A stretch of DNA of 64,000 bases from Bradyrhizobium sp. Arg816 (lineage in GTDB: Bacteria > Pseudomonadota > Alphaproteobacteria > Rhizobiales > Xanthobacteraceae). The notes below the pieces were generated by a model. It saw only the letters and a program-made list of their open reading frames with translations. It ran no database searches and was not told where the DNA came from. Positions 39,519-48,115 of this stretch are shown here, piece by piece. The stretch covers positions 186,001-250,000 of the forward strand of contig NZ_JAPRAQ010000001.1 in assembly GCF_029989365.1 (NCBI RefSeq), written 5' to 3'. The stretch's first letter is position 1. The number at the start of each line of letters is the position of its first letter. A program made the translations under genes and the position numbers.

Positions 39519-39551
39519 GGACGCGCAGCGCAGCAATCGCGCTGCGCGTCC
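39519..39551 (+). terminator. Strong hairpin after the beta-propeller gene
   Basis: GGACGCGCAGCGC and GCGCTGCGCGTCC form a perfect 13-bp stem with a 7-nt loop, 9 nt after the stop codon. No U-run follows, so termination may depend on the stem alone or on Rho. It separates the propeller gene from ModE-type box b. Confidence 0.55.
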
Positions 39552-39567
39552 ATGTCCCGCGGCTGCG

Positions 39568-39591
39568 CGCCATATTTCATCGTATATAGCG
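39568..39591. promoter_or_regulatory. ModE-type operator b
   Basis: CGCCATAT-N8-ATATAGCG, the same 8-8-8 dyad. It lies in the promoter region of the AldB-type aldehyde dehydrogenase, 207 nt before its ATG, with a structured leader between. Confidence 0.7.
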
Positions 39592-39662
39592 TTGACGAAC
39601 CATGCGGCCCGGCGCAGACTTCGCGTGGTTTCGCCGGGATGATCCAAAATCTCCCCTCGTTG

Positions 39663-39726
39663 CCGGAGCGGCGAACGCTCCGGATTGGCTAATTTTGCGC
39701 CGTGGTGCTCCGCCGCGATCGGAGCG
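39663..39726 (+). promoter_or_regulatory. Structured mRNA leader with alternating hairpins
   Basis: Segment A CCGGAGCG (39663-39670) pairs with B CGCTCCGG (39676-39683) in a perfect 8-bp stem. Segment C GCTCCG (39707-39712) pairs with D CGGAGC (39720-39725). B can instead pair with D over 7 bp. Such alternatives are typical of attenuation or riboswitch-like control, but no U-run or known aptamer is visible. Confidence 0.4.
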
Positions 39727-39798
39727 TCCGTTCGACGACGCGCGAGACCGCATGATTCAAGGCGCAGAGAACGCCGATCAATCCACGGAGGAAATACC

Positions 39799-41319
39799 AT
39801 GTTCCAGCAGGCGCTCGACCAGGTCTCGAAGACTCTCCTCATCCGCGAACGCTACGACAATTTCATCGGCGGCAAATGGGTTGCTCCCGTCGAAGGCAAG
39901 TATTTTGACAATCCAAGCCCGATCACCGGCAAGAAGCTCTGCTCGGTGCCCCGCTCGACCGCCGCGGACATTGAGCTCGCGCTCGACGCCGCTCACAAGG
40001 CAAAGGAATCCTGGGGCAAGACGTCGGTGCAGGAGCGCTCGCGCATCCTCAACAAGATCGCCGACAAGCTCGAATCCAATCTCGACCTGCTGGCGCTGAT
40101 CGAGACGTTCGACAACGGCAAGCCGATCCGCGAGACCACGCATGCCGACATGCCGCTGGTGGTCGACCACTGGCGTTATTTTGCAAGCGTGGTGCGCGCC
40201 CAGGAAGGCGGCATCTCCGAGATCGATCACGACACCGTCGCCTATCACTATCATGAGCCGCTCGGCGTCGTCGGCCAGATCATTCCCTGGAATTTTCCGA
40301 TCCTGATGGCGACGTTGAAGCTCGCGCCGGCGCTGGCCGCCGGCAATTGCGTGGTGCTCAAGCCCGCCGAGCAGACGCCGCTCGGCATCCTCGCCGTGAT
40401 GGAGCTGATCGCGGACATCCTGCCGCCCGGCGTCATCAACGTCGTCAACGGCTTTGGCATCGAGGCCGGCAAGCCGCTGGCGCAGAACAAGCGGATCGCA
40501 AAGATCGCCTTCACCGGCGAGACCACGACGGGCCGCATGATCATGCAATATGCGTCCGACAATCTCATTCCGGTGACGCTGGAGCTCGGTGGAAAATCGC
40601 CGAACATCTTCTTCGCCGACGTCGCCGAGACCGACGACGACTTCCTCGACAAGGCATTGGAAGGCTTTGCGATGTTCGCGCTCAACCAGGGCGAGGTCTG
40701 CACCTGCCCGAGCCGCGTGCTGGTGCAGGAATCGATCTACGACAAGTTCATGGAGATGGCGGTCGCGCGGACCAAGAAGATCAAGCAGGGTCACCCGCTC
40801 GATGCCTCGACCATGATCGGCGCGCAGGCCTCGAACGACCAGTTGGAGAAGATCCTGTCCTACCTCGACATCGGCAAGCAGGAAGGCGCGAAGGTGCTGA
40901 CCGGCGGCAAGCGTGCGTCGATGGAGGGTGAGCTCGCCGAGGGCTATTACGTCGAGCCGACCATCTTCGAAGGCCACAACAAGATGCGCGTGTTCCAGGA
41001 GGAGATCTTTGGGCCGGTCGTCTCGGTCGCAAAGTTCAAGAACGAGGAGGACGCGCTCGCGATCGCCAACGACACGCTCTACGGCCTTGGTGCCGGCGTC
41101 TGGACCCGCAACGGCAACCGCGCCTATCGCTTCGGCCGGGCCATCCAGGCCGGCCGGGTCTGGACCAATTGCTACCACGCCTACCCCGCGCATGCGGCGT
41201 TCGGCGGCTACAAGCAGTCGGGCATCGGGCGTGAGACCCACAAGATGATGCTGGATCATTACCAGCAGACCAAGAACGTCCTGGTCAGCTACTCGACCAA
41301 GGCGCTCGGGTTCTTCTGA
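39799..41319 (+). CDS. NAD-dependent aldehyde dehydrogenase, AldB/ExaC type
   Basis: The 506-aa enzyme has the ALDH fold: [27 protein letters not shown] with the general-base Glu, and the catalytic Cys within GEVCTCPSR, the arrangement of acetaldehyde dehydrogenases of the AldB/ExaC/AcoD group. It oxidises short aldehydes to acids in the cytoplasm. GGAGG lies 7-8 nt before the ATG at 39799. A DUF779 gene follows after 69 nt, a common pair with this type. Control by the ModE-type box upstream is inferred. Confidence 0.93.
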   Translation: MFQQALDQVSKTLLIRERYDNFIGGKWVAPVEGKYFDNPSPITGKKLCSVPRSTAADIELALDAAHKAKESWGKTSVQERSRILNKIADKLESNLDLLALIETFDNGKPIRETTHADMPLVVDHWRYFASVVRAQEGGISEIDHDTVAYHYHEPLGVVGQIIPWNFPILMATLKLAPALAAGNCVVLKPAEQTPLGILAVMELIADILPPGVINVVNGFGIEAGKPLAQNKRIAKIAFTGETTTGRMIMQYASDNLIPVTLELGGKSPNIFFADVAETDDDFLDKALEGFAMFALNQGEVCTCPSRVLVQESIYDKFMEMAVARTKKIKQGHPLDASTMIGAQASNDQLEKILSYLDIGKQEGAKVLTGGKRASMEGELAEGYYVEPTIFEGHNKMRVFQEEIFGPVVSVAKFKNEEDALAIANDTLYGLGAGVWTRNGNRAYRFGRAIQAGRVWTNCYHAYPAHAAFGGYKQSGIGRETHKMMLDHYQQTKNVLVSYSTKALGFF

Positions 41320-41388
41320 TCGTTCGCCGCCTCTGGGCGCAGGCGTGGCTCGTCCACGTCTGCGCCGTCTTTTTGTGGGATACAAATC

Positions 41389-41769
41389 ATGATCAATCGG
41401 GTCGAGATCACGCCCAAGGCGGCCGAAATCGTCGAACGTCTCAAGGGCCAGCACGGCGCCTTGATGTTTCACCAATCCGGCGGCTGCTGCGACGGTTCGG
41501 CGCCAATGTGTTATCCAGTCGGGGATTTCCGCGTCGGCCCGCAGGACGTTCTGCTGGGCAAGATCGCCGATAGCGAATTCTATATCGGCGCCGCCCAGTT
41601 CGAATATTGGCAGCACACCCAGCTTATCATCGACGTCGTGCCCGGCCGCGGCTCCGGATTTTCGGCTGAGGCGCCGGAGGGCGTGCGGTTTCTCACCCGC
41701 AGCCGCGTCTTCACCGACGCGGAAGTGACCGAGCTGGAAGCCGCGGGGCCACCGGCACGGGCGGCGTGA
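41389..41769 (+). CDS. DUF779-family protein
   Basis: The 126-aa protein has the DUF779 pattern HQSGGCCDGSAPMCYP with three cysteines, and YWQHTQLIIDVVPGRGSGFS. DUF779 genes are regularly found beside AldB/ExaC-type aldehyde dehydrogenases, as here, but their role is unknown. The cysteine-rich motif might bind a metal or cluster. It converges on the next gene with one nucleotide between stops. Confidence 0.85.
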   Translation: MINRVEITPKAAEIVERLKGQHGALMFHQSGGCCDGSAPMCYPVGDFRVGPQDVLLGKIADSEFYIGAAQFEYWQHTQLIIDVVPGRGSGFSAEAPEGVRFLTRSRVFTDAEVTELEAAGPPARAA

Positions 41770-41770
41770 A

Positions 41771-42034
41771 TTAGCGGATGATCGTCGTCAGAGACGAGTA
41801 GCGCCGGTTCGGCTTGGCCTCGCCCGGCGCAAACTGCGCGAAGGCCTCGCTGACGCGGACCGCCGGCGGCGTGTCGCTGGCGAAGCGGAATTCCTTCGGC
41901 CGCGGCGCGTAGAAGCTGGCGCTGTAATAGGCGTCGTCGAAACGCGCCTCGCCGACGCCGAACAATGCGTCGCAGACGAACAGGAGCGCGTAGACTCCCG
42001 CAACCGCCGCAACGATCTCCCTGAGAACAGACAT
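41771..42034 (-). CDS. Small membrane-anchored protein, unknown function
   Basis: The 87-aa product has one N-terminal helix (EIVAAVAGVYALLFVCDALFG) and a periplasmic part rich in Tyr, Arg and Pro. I chose the ATG at 42034, directly before the helix. It converges on the DUF779 gene. No family is recognised. Confidence 0.55.
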   Translation of the reverse strand: MSVLREIVAAVAGVYALLFVCDALFGVGEARFDDAYYSASFYAPRPKEFRFASDTPPAVRVSEAFAQFAPGEAKPNRRYSSLTTIIR

Positions 42035-42221
42035 GCTGATGCCCCAACCTTTGGCAGGCAGGATGCACGCCGGTTCCAAAGTGGAGGTTTAAGGCAACAG
42101 CCTTCTTGTCCGCAGGGTTTGCCGCCGCTGAGCGGAATGCAGACAATTTTATCGATGTCGAAAAGGGAGCCCGCCTGACCGGACGATCAGGCGGGCCCAG
42201 GATTGGCCGATCGGGAGGTTA

Positions 42222-43709
42222 TCAGACGGCCAGATTCATCCAGACAGCCTTGGGCTCGGTGAAATTGTCGAGCGCGGCGGTGCCGTGCTCACGGCCGAGG
42301 CCGGAGTCGCGCTCGCCGCCCCAAGGCAGGCGCACGTCGGTGTAGCCATAGGTGTTCATCCAGACCGTGCCCGCGCGCGCCCGCCTGGCGAAGCGCTGGA
42401 GCTTGCCGATGTCGCGGCTCCAGACCCCGGCGGCGAGGCTGTAGGCCGTGCCGTTGGCGATCCTGAGCGCGTCGGCCTCGTCCTTGAACTTGATGACGCT
42501 GACGACGGGGCCAAAAATCTCCTCCTGCGAGATCCGCATCTCGTGCGCGACGCCTGCGAACACCGCGGGGCTGATGAAATAGCCGCGATCTCCGACTTTC
42601 TCGCCGCCGGTGACGAGGGTCGCGCCCTCCTTCTGGCCGATGTCGACATAGTCGAGGATCAATTTCATCTGCTTCTCGGAGATGACAGGACCGAGTACCG
42701 TCTTGCGATCGAGCGGATCGCCGATCCTGAGCGACTTTGCGCGCGCAGCCAGCCGCTCCACGACTTCGTCATAGGCCTTCTCCTGCACCAGTACGCGGGA
42801 GCCGGCCGAGCAGACCTGGCCGGCATTGAAGAAGATGCCTGAGGCCGCAGCCTTGGACGCCGCTTCGAGATCGGCATCGTCAAAGATGACGTTGGCCGAC
42901 TTGCCGCCGAGCTCGAGCGAGACGCGCTTGAAGTTGCTCGCCGCGCCTTTCATGATTCCACGGCCGACGCCGGGCGAGCCGGTGAAGGTCACCTTGTCCA
43001 CGTCGGGGTGATTGACCAGCGCGTCGCCGACGACCCGGCCCGGACCCGTGACGACGTTGAAGACGCCCGCCGGCAGACCGGCTTCGAGTGCGAGCTCGGC
43101 GATGCGCAGCGCCGACAGCGAGGTCAGCTCGGCCGGCTTCATCACGATGGTGCAGCCGCAGGCCAGCGCCGGCGCGAGCTTCCACATGCCGATCATCAGC
43201 GGAAAATTCCACGGCACGATTGCCGCGACCACGCCGACCGGCTCGCGCACGGTATAAGTCAATGCATCGTCACGCACCGGCACGACGTCGCCGCTGATCT
43301 TGTCGGCCCAGCCGGCGTAATAGATCAGCGTATCGACCGCGGCCGGAAAGTCCTGGCGCGCGGTCGCGGAGATCGGCTTGCCGGCATCGATCGACTCGAG
43401 CTCGATGATTTCCTCCGAGTGCTGCTTGAGCAGGTCCGCCCAGCGCAGCAGGATCTGGCCGCGCTCCGACGCCCGCATCGTGCGCCACGGGCCTTCGAAG
43501 GCCCGCCGCGCGGCGGCGACCGCATGCTCGACATCGGCCTCGTTACCTTCGGCCACGACGGCGATGACCTGCCCGGTGGCGGGATTGAGGGATTTGAAGG
43601 TCCGGCCGGAGCTGGCGGGGACGCGGCGGCCGTCGATGAGCAGATGCTGCGGCCGGGCCATGAATTCGGTGGCCTGCGAATGCGCAAAGTCATATGCAAC
43701 AGACATCAT
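42222..43709 (-). CDS. NAD-dependent aldehyde dehydrogenase (second)
   Basis: The 495-aa enzyme is a canonical ALDH: PWNFPLMIGMWKLAPALACG, FTGSPGVGRGI for the cofactor, SLELGGKSAN with the catalytic Glu, and FNAGQVCSAGSR with the catalytic Cys. It is closest in style to betaine- or phenylacetaldehyde-type dehydrogenases, but the substrate is unknown. AGGAGG lies 4 nt before the ATG at 43709. It is divergent from the ModE-PBP regulator gene, and a perfect TGGTATACCA-type palindrome lies just upstream of its ribosome site. Confidence 0.92.
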   Translation of the reverse strand: MMSVAYDFAHSQATEFMARPQHLLIDGRRVPASSGRTFKSLNPATGQVIAVVAEGNEADVEHAVAAARRAFEGPWRTMRASERGQILLRWADLLKQHSEEIIELESIDAGKPISATARQDFPAAVDTLIYYAGWADKISGDVVPVRDDALTYTVREPVGVVAAIVPWNFPLMIGMWKLAPALACGCTIVMKPAELTSLSALRIAELALEAGLPAGVFNVVTGPGRVVGDALVNHPDVDKVTFTGSPGVGRGIMKGAASNFKRVSLELGGKSANVIFDDADLEAASKAAASGIFFNAGQVCSAGSRVLVQEKAYDEVVERLAARAKSLRIGDPLDRKTVLGPVISEKQMKLILDYVDIGQKEGATLVTGGEKVGDRGYFISPAVFAGVAHEMRISQEEIFGPVVSVIKFKDEADALRIANGTAYSLAAGVWSRDIGKLQRFARRARAGTVWMNTYGYTDVRLPWGGERDSGLGREHGTAALDNFTEPKAVWMNLAV

Positions 43710-43722
43710 ATTTCCTCCTGTT

Positions 43723-43734
43723 CTGGTATACCAG
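43723..43734. promoter_or_regulatory. Perfect 12-bp palindrome CTGGTATACCAG
   Basis: It lies 13 nt before the ATG of the second aldehyde dehydrogenase and just upstream of its Shine-Dalgarno sequence. The core TGGTATACCA resembles operators of GntR/FadR-family repressors. No such regulator is encoded beside it; the divergent gene is a ModE-type regulator. Confidence 0.5.
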
Positions 43735-43819
43735 GATAGGCAGCTATTCGCCGGAGTAAATATGATATGGTTTGCAAATGGACACCCTACATATGAAGCA
43801 TAGTTCATAAGGAAGTCTG

Positions 43820-44902
43820 ATGCTTCAGATCGAGATCGAGGCCGTCTGGCGATTTCGCCACGAGGGCAGCCCGCGCACCGCAGTCGTCATGCTCGGCGTG
43901 CTCAACGAGATCCGGAAGACCGGAAAGATCACGAGCGCGGCCAGCGATGCGCACCTGTCCTACCGGCACGTCTGGAATCTGATCGAGCAATGGTCGGAGT
44001 TCTTCGGAACCCCTTTGGTCGAAACCCAGCGCGGCAGGGGCTCGAAGCTCACGCCGTTCGGCGAGCGGCTGGTGTGGGCCGGCGAACGCATGCAGGCCCG
44101 GCTCGGCCCGCAGCTGGAAAACCTGGCGCAGGAGCTGGCGAGCGAGATCAAGCCGTTCCTCGAACAGCGCCCTTCGGTGATCCGCGTTCATGCCAGCCAC
44201 GGCTTTGCCGTGGCAAAACTGCGCGAATTCCTCGATCGCGAGCCCGGCATCGGCGTTGATTTGCGCTATGTCAGCAACCAGCATTCGCTGGTCGCGCTGG
44301 CGCAGGGCGCCTGCGATCTCTCGGGCCTGCATCTGCCGCACGGCGCGTTGCGCGCCCAGGGCATCAAGGCGGCGCGCGAATGGCTCGATCCGCGCGAGGA
44401 TCGCATCATCAGTTTCGTCACGCGCGAGATGGGGCTGATGGTCGCGCGTGGCAATCCGCTGCGCATCGCTTCGCTTCAGGATCTCACCGGTCCAAAAGTC
44501 CGCTTCGTCAACCGCGACCATGATTCCGGCACGCGGCTGTTGTTCGACCAGCTGCTTGCCGCGAACGGCATCGACGAGAGCAGGATCAACGGCGCGCAGC
44601 AGATCGAGTTCACCCACGCCGCCGTCGCGGCCTATGTCGCGAGCGGCATGGCGGATGCGAGTTTTGGCGTCGAAGCGGCCGCCCGCCACTTCGGCCTCGA
44701 TTTCATCCGCATCCTCACCGAGGATTATTTCTTCGTCTGCAAGCGTGCCTTCCTCGATACCGGGCCGATGCAGCGCATCCTGGAGATCATGCGCAGCGCC
44801 GACTTCCGCGCCGCCGTCGCCACCCTGCCCGGCTACGTGCCGTCGGATACCGGCAACGTGACCGGCGTGAAGGCGTTTCTGGAGATGCACGCCGTGCGGT
44901 GA
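43820..44902 (+). CDS. ModE-like regulator fused to a periplasmic-binding-like domain
   Basis: The 360-aa protein has an N-terminal ModE/LysR-type winged helix (GKITSAASDAHLSYRHVWNLI, then GRGSKLTPFGERL) and a C-terminal PBP-like domain of COG1910 type (VIRVHASHGFAVAKL ... FVNRDHDSGTRLLFDQLL ... FGVEAAARHFGLDF). Proteins of this build are linked with molybdate or tungstate sensing. It lacks the Mop/TOBE domains of E. coli ModE, so the PBP domain would be the sensor. It is divergent from an aldehyde dehydrogenase and upstream of the operon with box c. Confidence 0.82.
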   Translation: MLQIEIEAVWRFRHEGSPRTAVVMLGVLNEIRKTGKITSAASDAHLSYRHVWNLIEQWSEFFGTPLVETQRGRGSKLTPFGERLVWAGERMQARLGPQLENLAQELASEIKPFLEQRPSVIRVHASHGFAVAKLREFLDREPGIGVDLRYVSNQHSLVALAQGACDLSGLHLPHGALRAQGIKAAREWLDPREDRIISFVTREMGLMVARGNPLRIASLQDLTGPKVRFVNRDHDSGTRLLFDQLLAANGIDESRINGAQQIEFTHAAVAAYVASGMADASFGVEAAARHFGLDFIRILTEDYFFVCKRAFLDTGPMQRILEIMRSADFRAAVATLPGYVPSDTGNVTGVKAFLEMHAVR

Positions 44903-44966
44903 TGTCGCATGCAGGCCATGCGCACGGCAGATCCGGCCCGGAACCGTCTGGACGAGACCCAGCATC

Positions 44967-44990
44967 CGTTATATCTATCCGGATATAGCG
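44967..44990. promoter_or_regulatory. ModE-type operator c
   Basis: CGTTATAT-N8-ATATAGCG, the best copy, inside a larger dyad that begins GCATCCG and ends CGGATGC. It is 38 nt upstream of the chosen start of the glutamine amidotransferase gene. Confidence 0.75.
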
Positions 44991-45028
44991 GATGCCGTCG
45001 AAAGACCCCGCGCAACAGGGTTTTGTGG

Positions 45029-45775
45029 ATGTTTCAACGCCGCCGATCTGCCGTCGCGCTCCGTCACGTGGCCTTCGAGGATCTCGGCCTGCTGGCGACG
45101 ATCATGGAACGCGAGGGCTGGAACGTGTCGTTCTGCGAGGCGCCGGTCGACGATCTCAGCCATTCCTCGATTGGGGATGCCGACCTCCTGATCGTGCTCG
45201 GCGGCCCGATCGGCGTCTACGAGACCGAGAGCTATCCGTTCCTCACAAGGGAAATCGACCTGCTGGAGCGCCGCCTTGCGCAAGGCCTGCCGACGCTCGG
45301 TATCTGCCTTGGCGCGCAGCTGATGGCAAAAGCGCTCGGCGCGCGCGTCCATGCCGACCGCGTGAAGGAGATCGGCTGGGGATCGGTCATACTGACGGAT
45401 GCCGGCCACGCCTCCAGCCTGAAACCGCTCGCCGAGGGCGCGCCGGTTCTGCACTGGCACGGCGACACGTTCGATCTCCCCGCGAACACCGCGCGGCTCG
45501 CCTCGAACGAGAACTACGAGAACCAGGCATTCGCGTTCGGCAACAATGCGCTGGCGTTGCAATTTCACCTCGAAGCCGATCCGCGGCAGCTCGAGGAATG
45601 GTATGTCGGCCATGCCGTCGAGCTCGCGTCTGCCAAGATTTCGGTGCAGGAGCTTCGCGCCAGGACGGCCGAGGTCTCAAAGACCGTCGCACGCGCCGCC
45701 GACCGCGTGTTCACGACATGGCTCGGCCAGCTCGGCCAGGGAAACGCCGCAGGCAAAACCGCACAAGCAAGGTGA
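45029..45775 (+). CDS. Class I glutamine amidotransferase-like protein
   Basis: The 248-aa protein has the class I GATase triad: Cys in GICLGAQLMAKALG, His in LQFHLEAD and a nearby Glu, with LGGPIGVYE before it. It resembles GMP-synthase-like amidotransferases and gamma-glutamyl hydrolases such as PuuD; the partner or substrate is unknown. I chose the ATG at 45029, because the longer frame from 44909 would run through ModE-type box c. It is followed after 6 nt by an aldehyde dehydrogenase gene. Confidence 0.82.
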   Translation: MFQRRRSAVALRHVAFEDLGLLATIMEREGWNVSFCEAPVDDLSHSSIGDADLLIVLGGPIGVYETESYPFLTREIDLLERRLAQGLPTLGICLGAQLMAKALGARVHADRVKEIGWGSVILTDAGHASSLKPLAEGAPVLHWHGDTFDLPANTARLASNENYENQAFAFGNNALALQFHLEADPRQLEEWYVGHAVELASAKISVQELRARTAEVSKTVARAADRVFTTWLGQLGQGNAAGKTAQAR

Positions 45776-45781
45776 AGAACA

Positions 45782-47209
45782 ATGGCGGAATATCCTCTGA
45801 TCGAACTCTACATCGACGGACAATGGAAGCGCACCAGCGGACCGCCGATCATCAATCCCGCCGATGAGAGCGTGCTGGGCACCGTCCCCACCGCCACGAA
45901 GGCCGATCTCGACGACGCGCTAGCCGCCGCCGAGAAAGGTTTTGCGATCTGGCGCAGCACCGCGCCCGCCAAGCGCGCACAGATCATCCTGAAGGCGGCC
46001 GCCCTCATCCGCGAACGCGTGGATGTGATGGCCGCCGCGATGACGCTCGAACAGGGCAAGCCGATCGAACAGGCCAAACTCGAAATCCTGCGCGGCTGCG
46101 ACATCATCGAATGGGACGCCACCGAAGGCCTGCGGCTCTATGGCCGCGTGATCCCGAGCGAGCCGGGCATGCGCCACACCGTGCTGCGGCAGCCGATCGG
46201 CCCGGTCGCGGCGTTCTCGCCGTGGAATTTCCCGATGAGCTCGCCGGCCCGAAAAGTGGCAGGCGCCCTCTCCGCCGGCTGCTCGATCATCCTCAAGGCC
46301 TCCGAAGAAACGCCCGCCGGTGCATTCCAGCTCGTGCGCGCCTTCCATGATGCAGGCCTGCCAGCCGGCGTGCTCAATCTCGTGTTCGGCAATCCCGCCG
46401 AGATCTCGGAATACCTCATCCCGCAATCGCGTATCCGGCTGGTCACCTTCACCGGCTCCATTCCCGTCGGAAAGCATCTCGCCGAGATGGCCGGCCGCTA
46501 CATGAAGCCGGCGATCATGGAGCTTGGCGGCCACGCACCCGTGATCGTCTGCGACGATGTCGATCCCGTCGCAACCGGCGCCGCCTCCGCCATCGGCAAG
46601 TCGCGCAATGCCGGTCAGGTCTGCGTCGCTCCGACGCGATTCTTCGTGCAGGAAACGATCTACGAGCAGTTCGCGCAATCCTTCGCCGAGCGCGCCAGCC
46701 AGCTCAAGGTCGGCAACGGCCTCGATCCCTCGACGCAGCTCGGGCCGCTCGCCAACTCACGCCGCATCGACGCGATGGAAACGCTGGTCGCCGACGCCAA
46801 GGCCAAGGGCGCGCGCGTGCTTGCCGGCGGACAGCGAATCGGCCATCGCGGCTATTTCTTTCCGCTCACGGTGCTCGCGGACCTGCCGGACGATGCCCGC
46901 GCCATGAACGAGGAGCCGTTCGGGCCGCTCGCGCTGGTCAATCCGGTCAAGACGCTGGACGAGGCGATCGAGAAGGCCAACGCCCTTCCCTACGGCCTTG
47001 CCGCCTACGCGTTCACGCGCTCGGCGAGCAATGCCGAGCGCCTCGCCGAGAGCGTCGAGGTCGGCAACCTCTCGATCAACCATTTCGTCGCCTCCGTCGC
47101 GGAGACGCCGTTCGGCGGGGTGAAGGACAGCGGTTACGGGCGTGAAGGCGGCACCGAGGGCTTGCAGTGCTACACCGTCGTCAAGAACGTGTCGCACAAG
47201 ACGCTGTAG
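45782..47209 (+). CDS. NAD(P)-dependent succinate-semialdehyde dehydrogenase-like protein
   Basis: The 475-aa enzyme is an ALDH of the GabD/Sad group: FSPWNFPMSSPARKVAGAL, TFTGSIPVGKHL, IMELGGHAP with the general base, and NAGQVCVAPTRFF with the catalytic Cys. It starts 6 nt after the amidotransferase and is followed by a methyltransferase after 8 nt. A GATase next to such an ALDH recalls the gamma-glutamyl polyamine route (PuuD, PuuC), but no ligase or oxidase gene is present. Control by box c is inferred. Confidence 0.9.
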   Translation: MAEYPLIELYIDGQWKRTSGPPIINPADESVLGTVPTATKADLDDALAAAEKGFAIWRSTAPAKRAQIILKAAALIRERVDVMAAAMTLEQGKPIEQAKLEILRGCDIIEWDATEGLRLYGRVIPSEPGMRHTVLRQPIGPVAAFSPWNFPMSSPARKVAGALSAGCSIILKASEETPAGAFQLVRAFHDAGLPAGVLNLVFGNPAEISEYLIPQSRIRLVTFTGSIPVGKHLAEMAGRYMKPAIMELGGHAPVIVCDDVDPVATGAASAIGKSRNAGQVCVAPTRFFVQETIYEQFAQSFAERASQLKVGNGLDPSTQLGPLANSRRIDAMETLVADAKAKGARVLAGGQRIGHRGYFFPLTVLADLPDDARAMNEEPFGPLALVNPVKTLDEAIEKANALPYGLAAYAFTRSASNAERLAESVEVGNLSINHFVASVAETPFGGVKDSGYGREGGTEGLQCYTVVKNVSHKTL

Positions 47210-47217
47210 GATCGTTC

Positions 47218-48003
47218 ATGCAGGACACCGCACCACGCCACCAGGACGGCAGCGCCGGTGACGCCAATTACGGCGCCATCGGCAAGGGCTACACGAATTT
47301 CCGCCAGCCGGACCCGCGCATCGCGGAGCTGATCGATGCGGCGCTCAGCGAGGCCCGCACCATTCTCAATGTCGGGGCGGGCGCCGGCTCCTACGAGCCG
47401 GTCGGCCGCACCGTGACGCCGGTCGAACCGTCGCAATCGATGCGGGCGCAGCGGCCGGCGCATCTTCCCGCAGCGATCGATGCCGTCGCGGAGAAGCTGC
47501 CCTTCGAGGACGCCACGTTCGGCGCGGCGATGTCGACCTTCTCGGTGCACCAGTGGAAGAACCTGAATGCCGGCCTTTCCGAGATGCGGCGGGTGACGCG
47601 CGGCCCGATCGCGATCATGACCTGCGCTCCCGACGAGCTCGATCGCTTCTGGCTCAACGCCTATTGCCCGGAGGTGATCGCGGTCGAGGCTGTGCGCTAT
47701 CCGGCAATCCGCGATATCGCGGAAGGCCTCGGCGGTACGACGGATGTCTTGCCCGTCCCGATCCCGCTCGACTGCACCGACGGCTTCAACGAGGCCTATT
47801 ACGGCCGCCCCGAGATGCTGCTCGATCCGGCCGCGAGGCTCGCCTGCTCGGCCTGGAGTTTTGTCGCGGACGACGTCGTACGGCGTTTCGAGGACCGTCT
47901 CGGCAATGATCTCGTGTCGGGCCGCTGGGACGCGCGACAGGGGCACTATCGGCAGCGTCCGACCTTCGTCGGATCGCTCAAGCTGATCGTCAACCACATC
48001 TGA
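47218..48003 (+). CDS. SAM-dependent class I methyltransferase
   Basis: The 261-aa protein has the SAM-binding motif ILNVGAGAGSYEP, followed by LPFEDATFGAAMSTFSVHQW, the usual motif II/III region of UbiE-type methyltransferases. The acceptor is unknown. I used the ATG at 47218, which has AGGA upstream and starts 8 nt after the aldehyde dehydrogenase stop. It closes the amidotransferase-dehydrogenase-methyltransferase operon. Confidence 0.85.
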   Translation: MQDTAPRHQDGSAGDANYGAIGKGYTNFRQPDPRIAELIDAALSEARTILNVGAGAGSYEPVGRTVTPVEPSQSMRAQRPAHLPAAIDAVAEKLPFEDATFGAAMSTFSVHQWKNLNAGLSEMRRVTRGPIAIMTCAPDELDRFWLNAYCPEVIAVEAVRYPAIRDIAEGLGGTTDVLPVPIPLDCTDGFNEAYYGRPEMLLDPAARLACSAWSFVADDVVRRFEDRLGNDLVSGRWDARQGHYRQRPTFVGSLKLIVNHI

Positions 48004-48115
48004 CCCGGCAAAAGCGCGCCGGCGTGGATATGCATTCCGGATATCCGGCGTCTTCGCCTTGTCCCTCGCGGGCAAGAGTGGCAATCTCGCAGGCGAATAG
48101 CCAAGAGACTTCATC

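Noticed and set aside
39684..39702. Sigma-54 type -24/-12 promoter before the AldB-type ALDH
   Set aside because: TTGGC is followed by GC at the right place only with a poor -12 element (GCGC for TTGC).
39592..39798. Molybdenum-cofactor riboswitch in the ALDH leader
   Set aside because: I could not see the conserved core of that aptamer; only generic alternating hairpins.
39602..40099. ORF starting just after ModE-type box b
   Set aside because: It runs into the ALDH gene in another frame and has arginine/serine-rich shadow composition.
44909..45028. Longer N-terminus of the class I amidotransferase
   Set aside because: It would be translated through ModE-type box c and does not match the family.
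48023..48050. Possible sixth ModE-type box before the 124-aa ModE-like gene
   Set aside because: The two ATAT cores are 13 nt apart instead of 12 and the outer CG pairs do not fit; the clear feature is only a 12-bp palindrome CCGGATATCCGG at 48037-48048.
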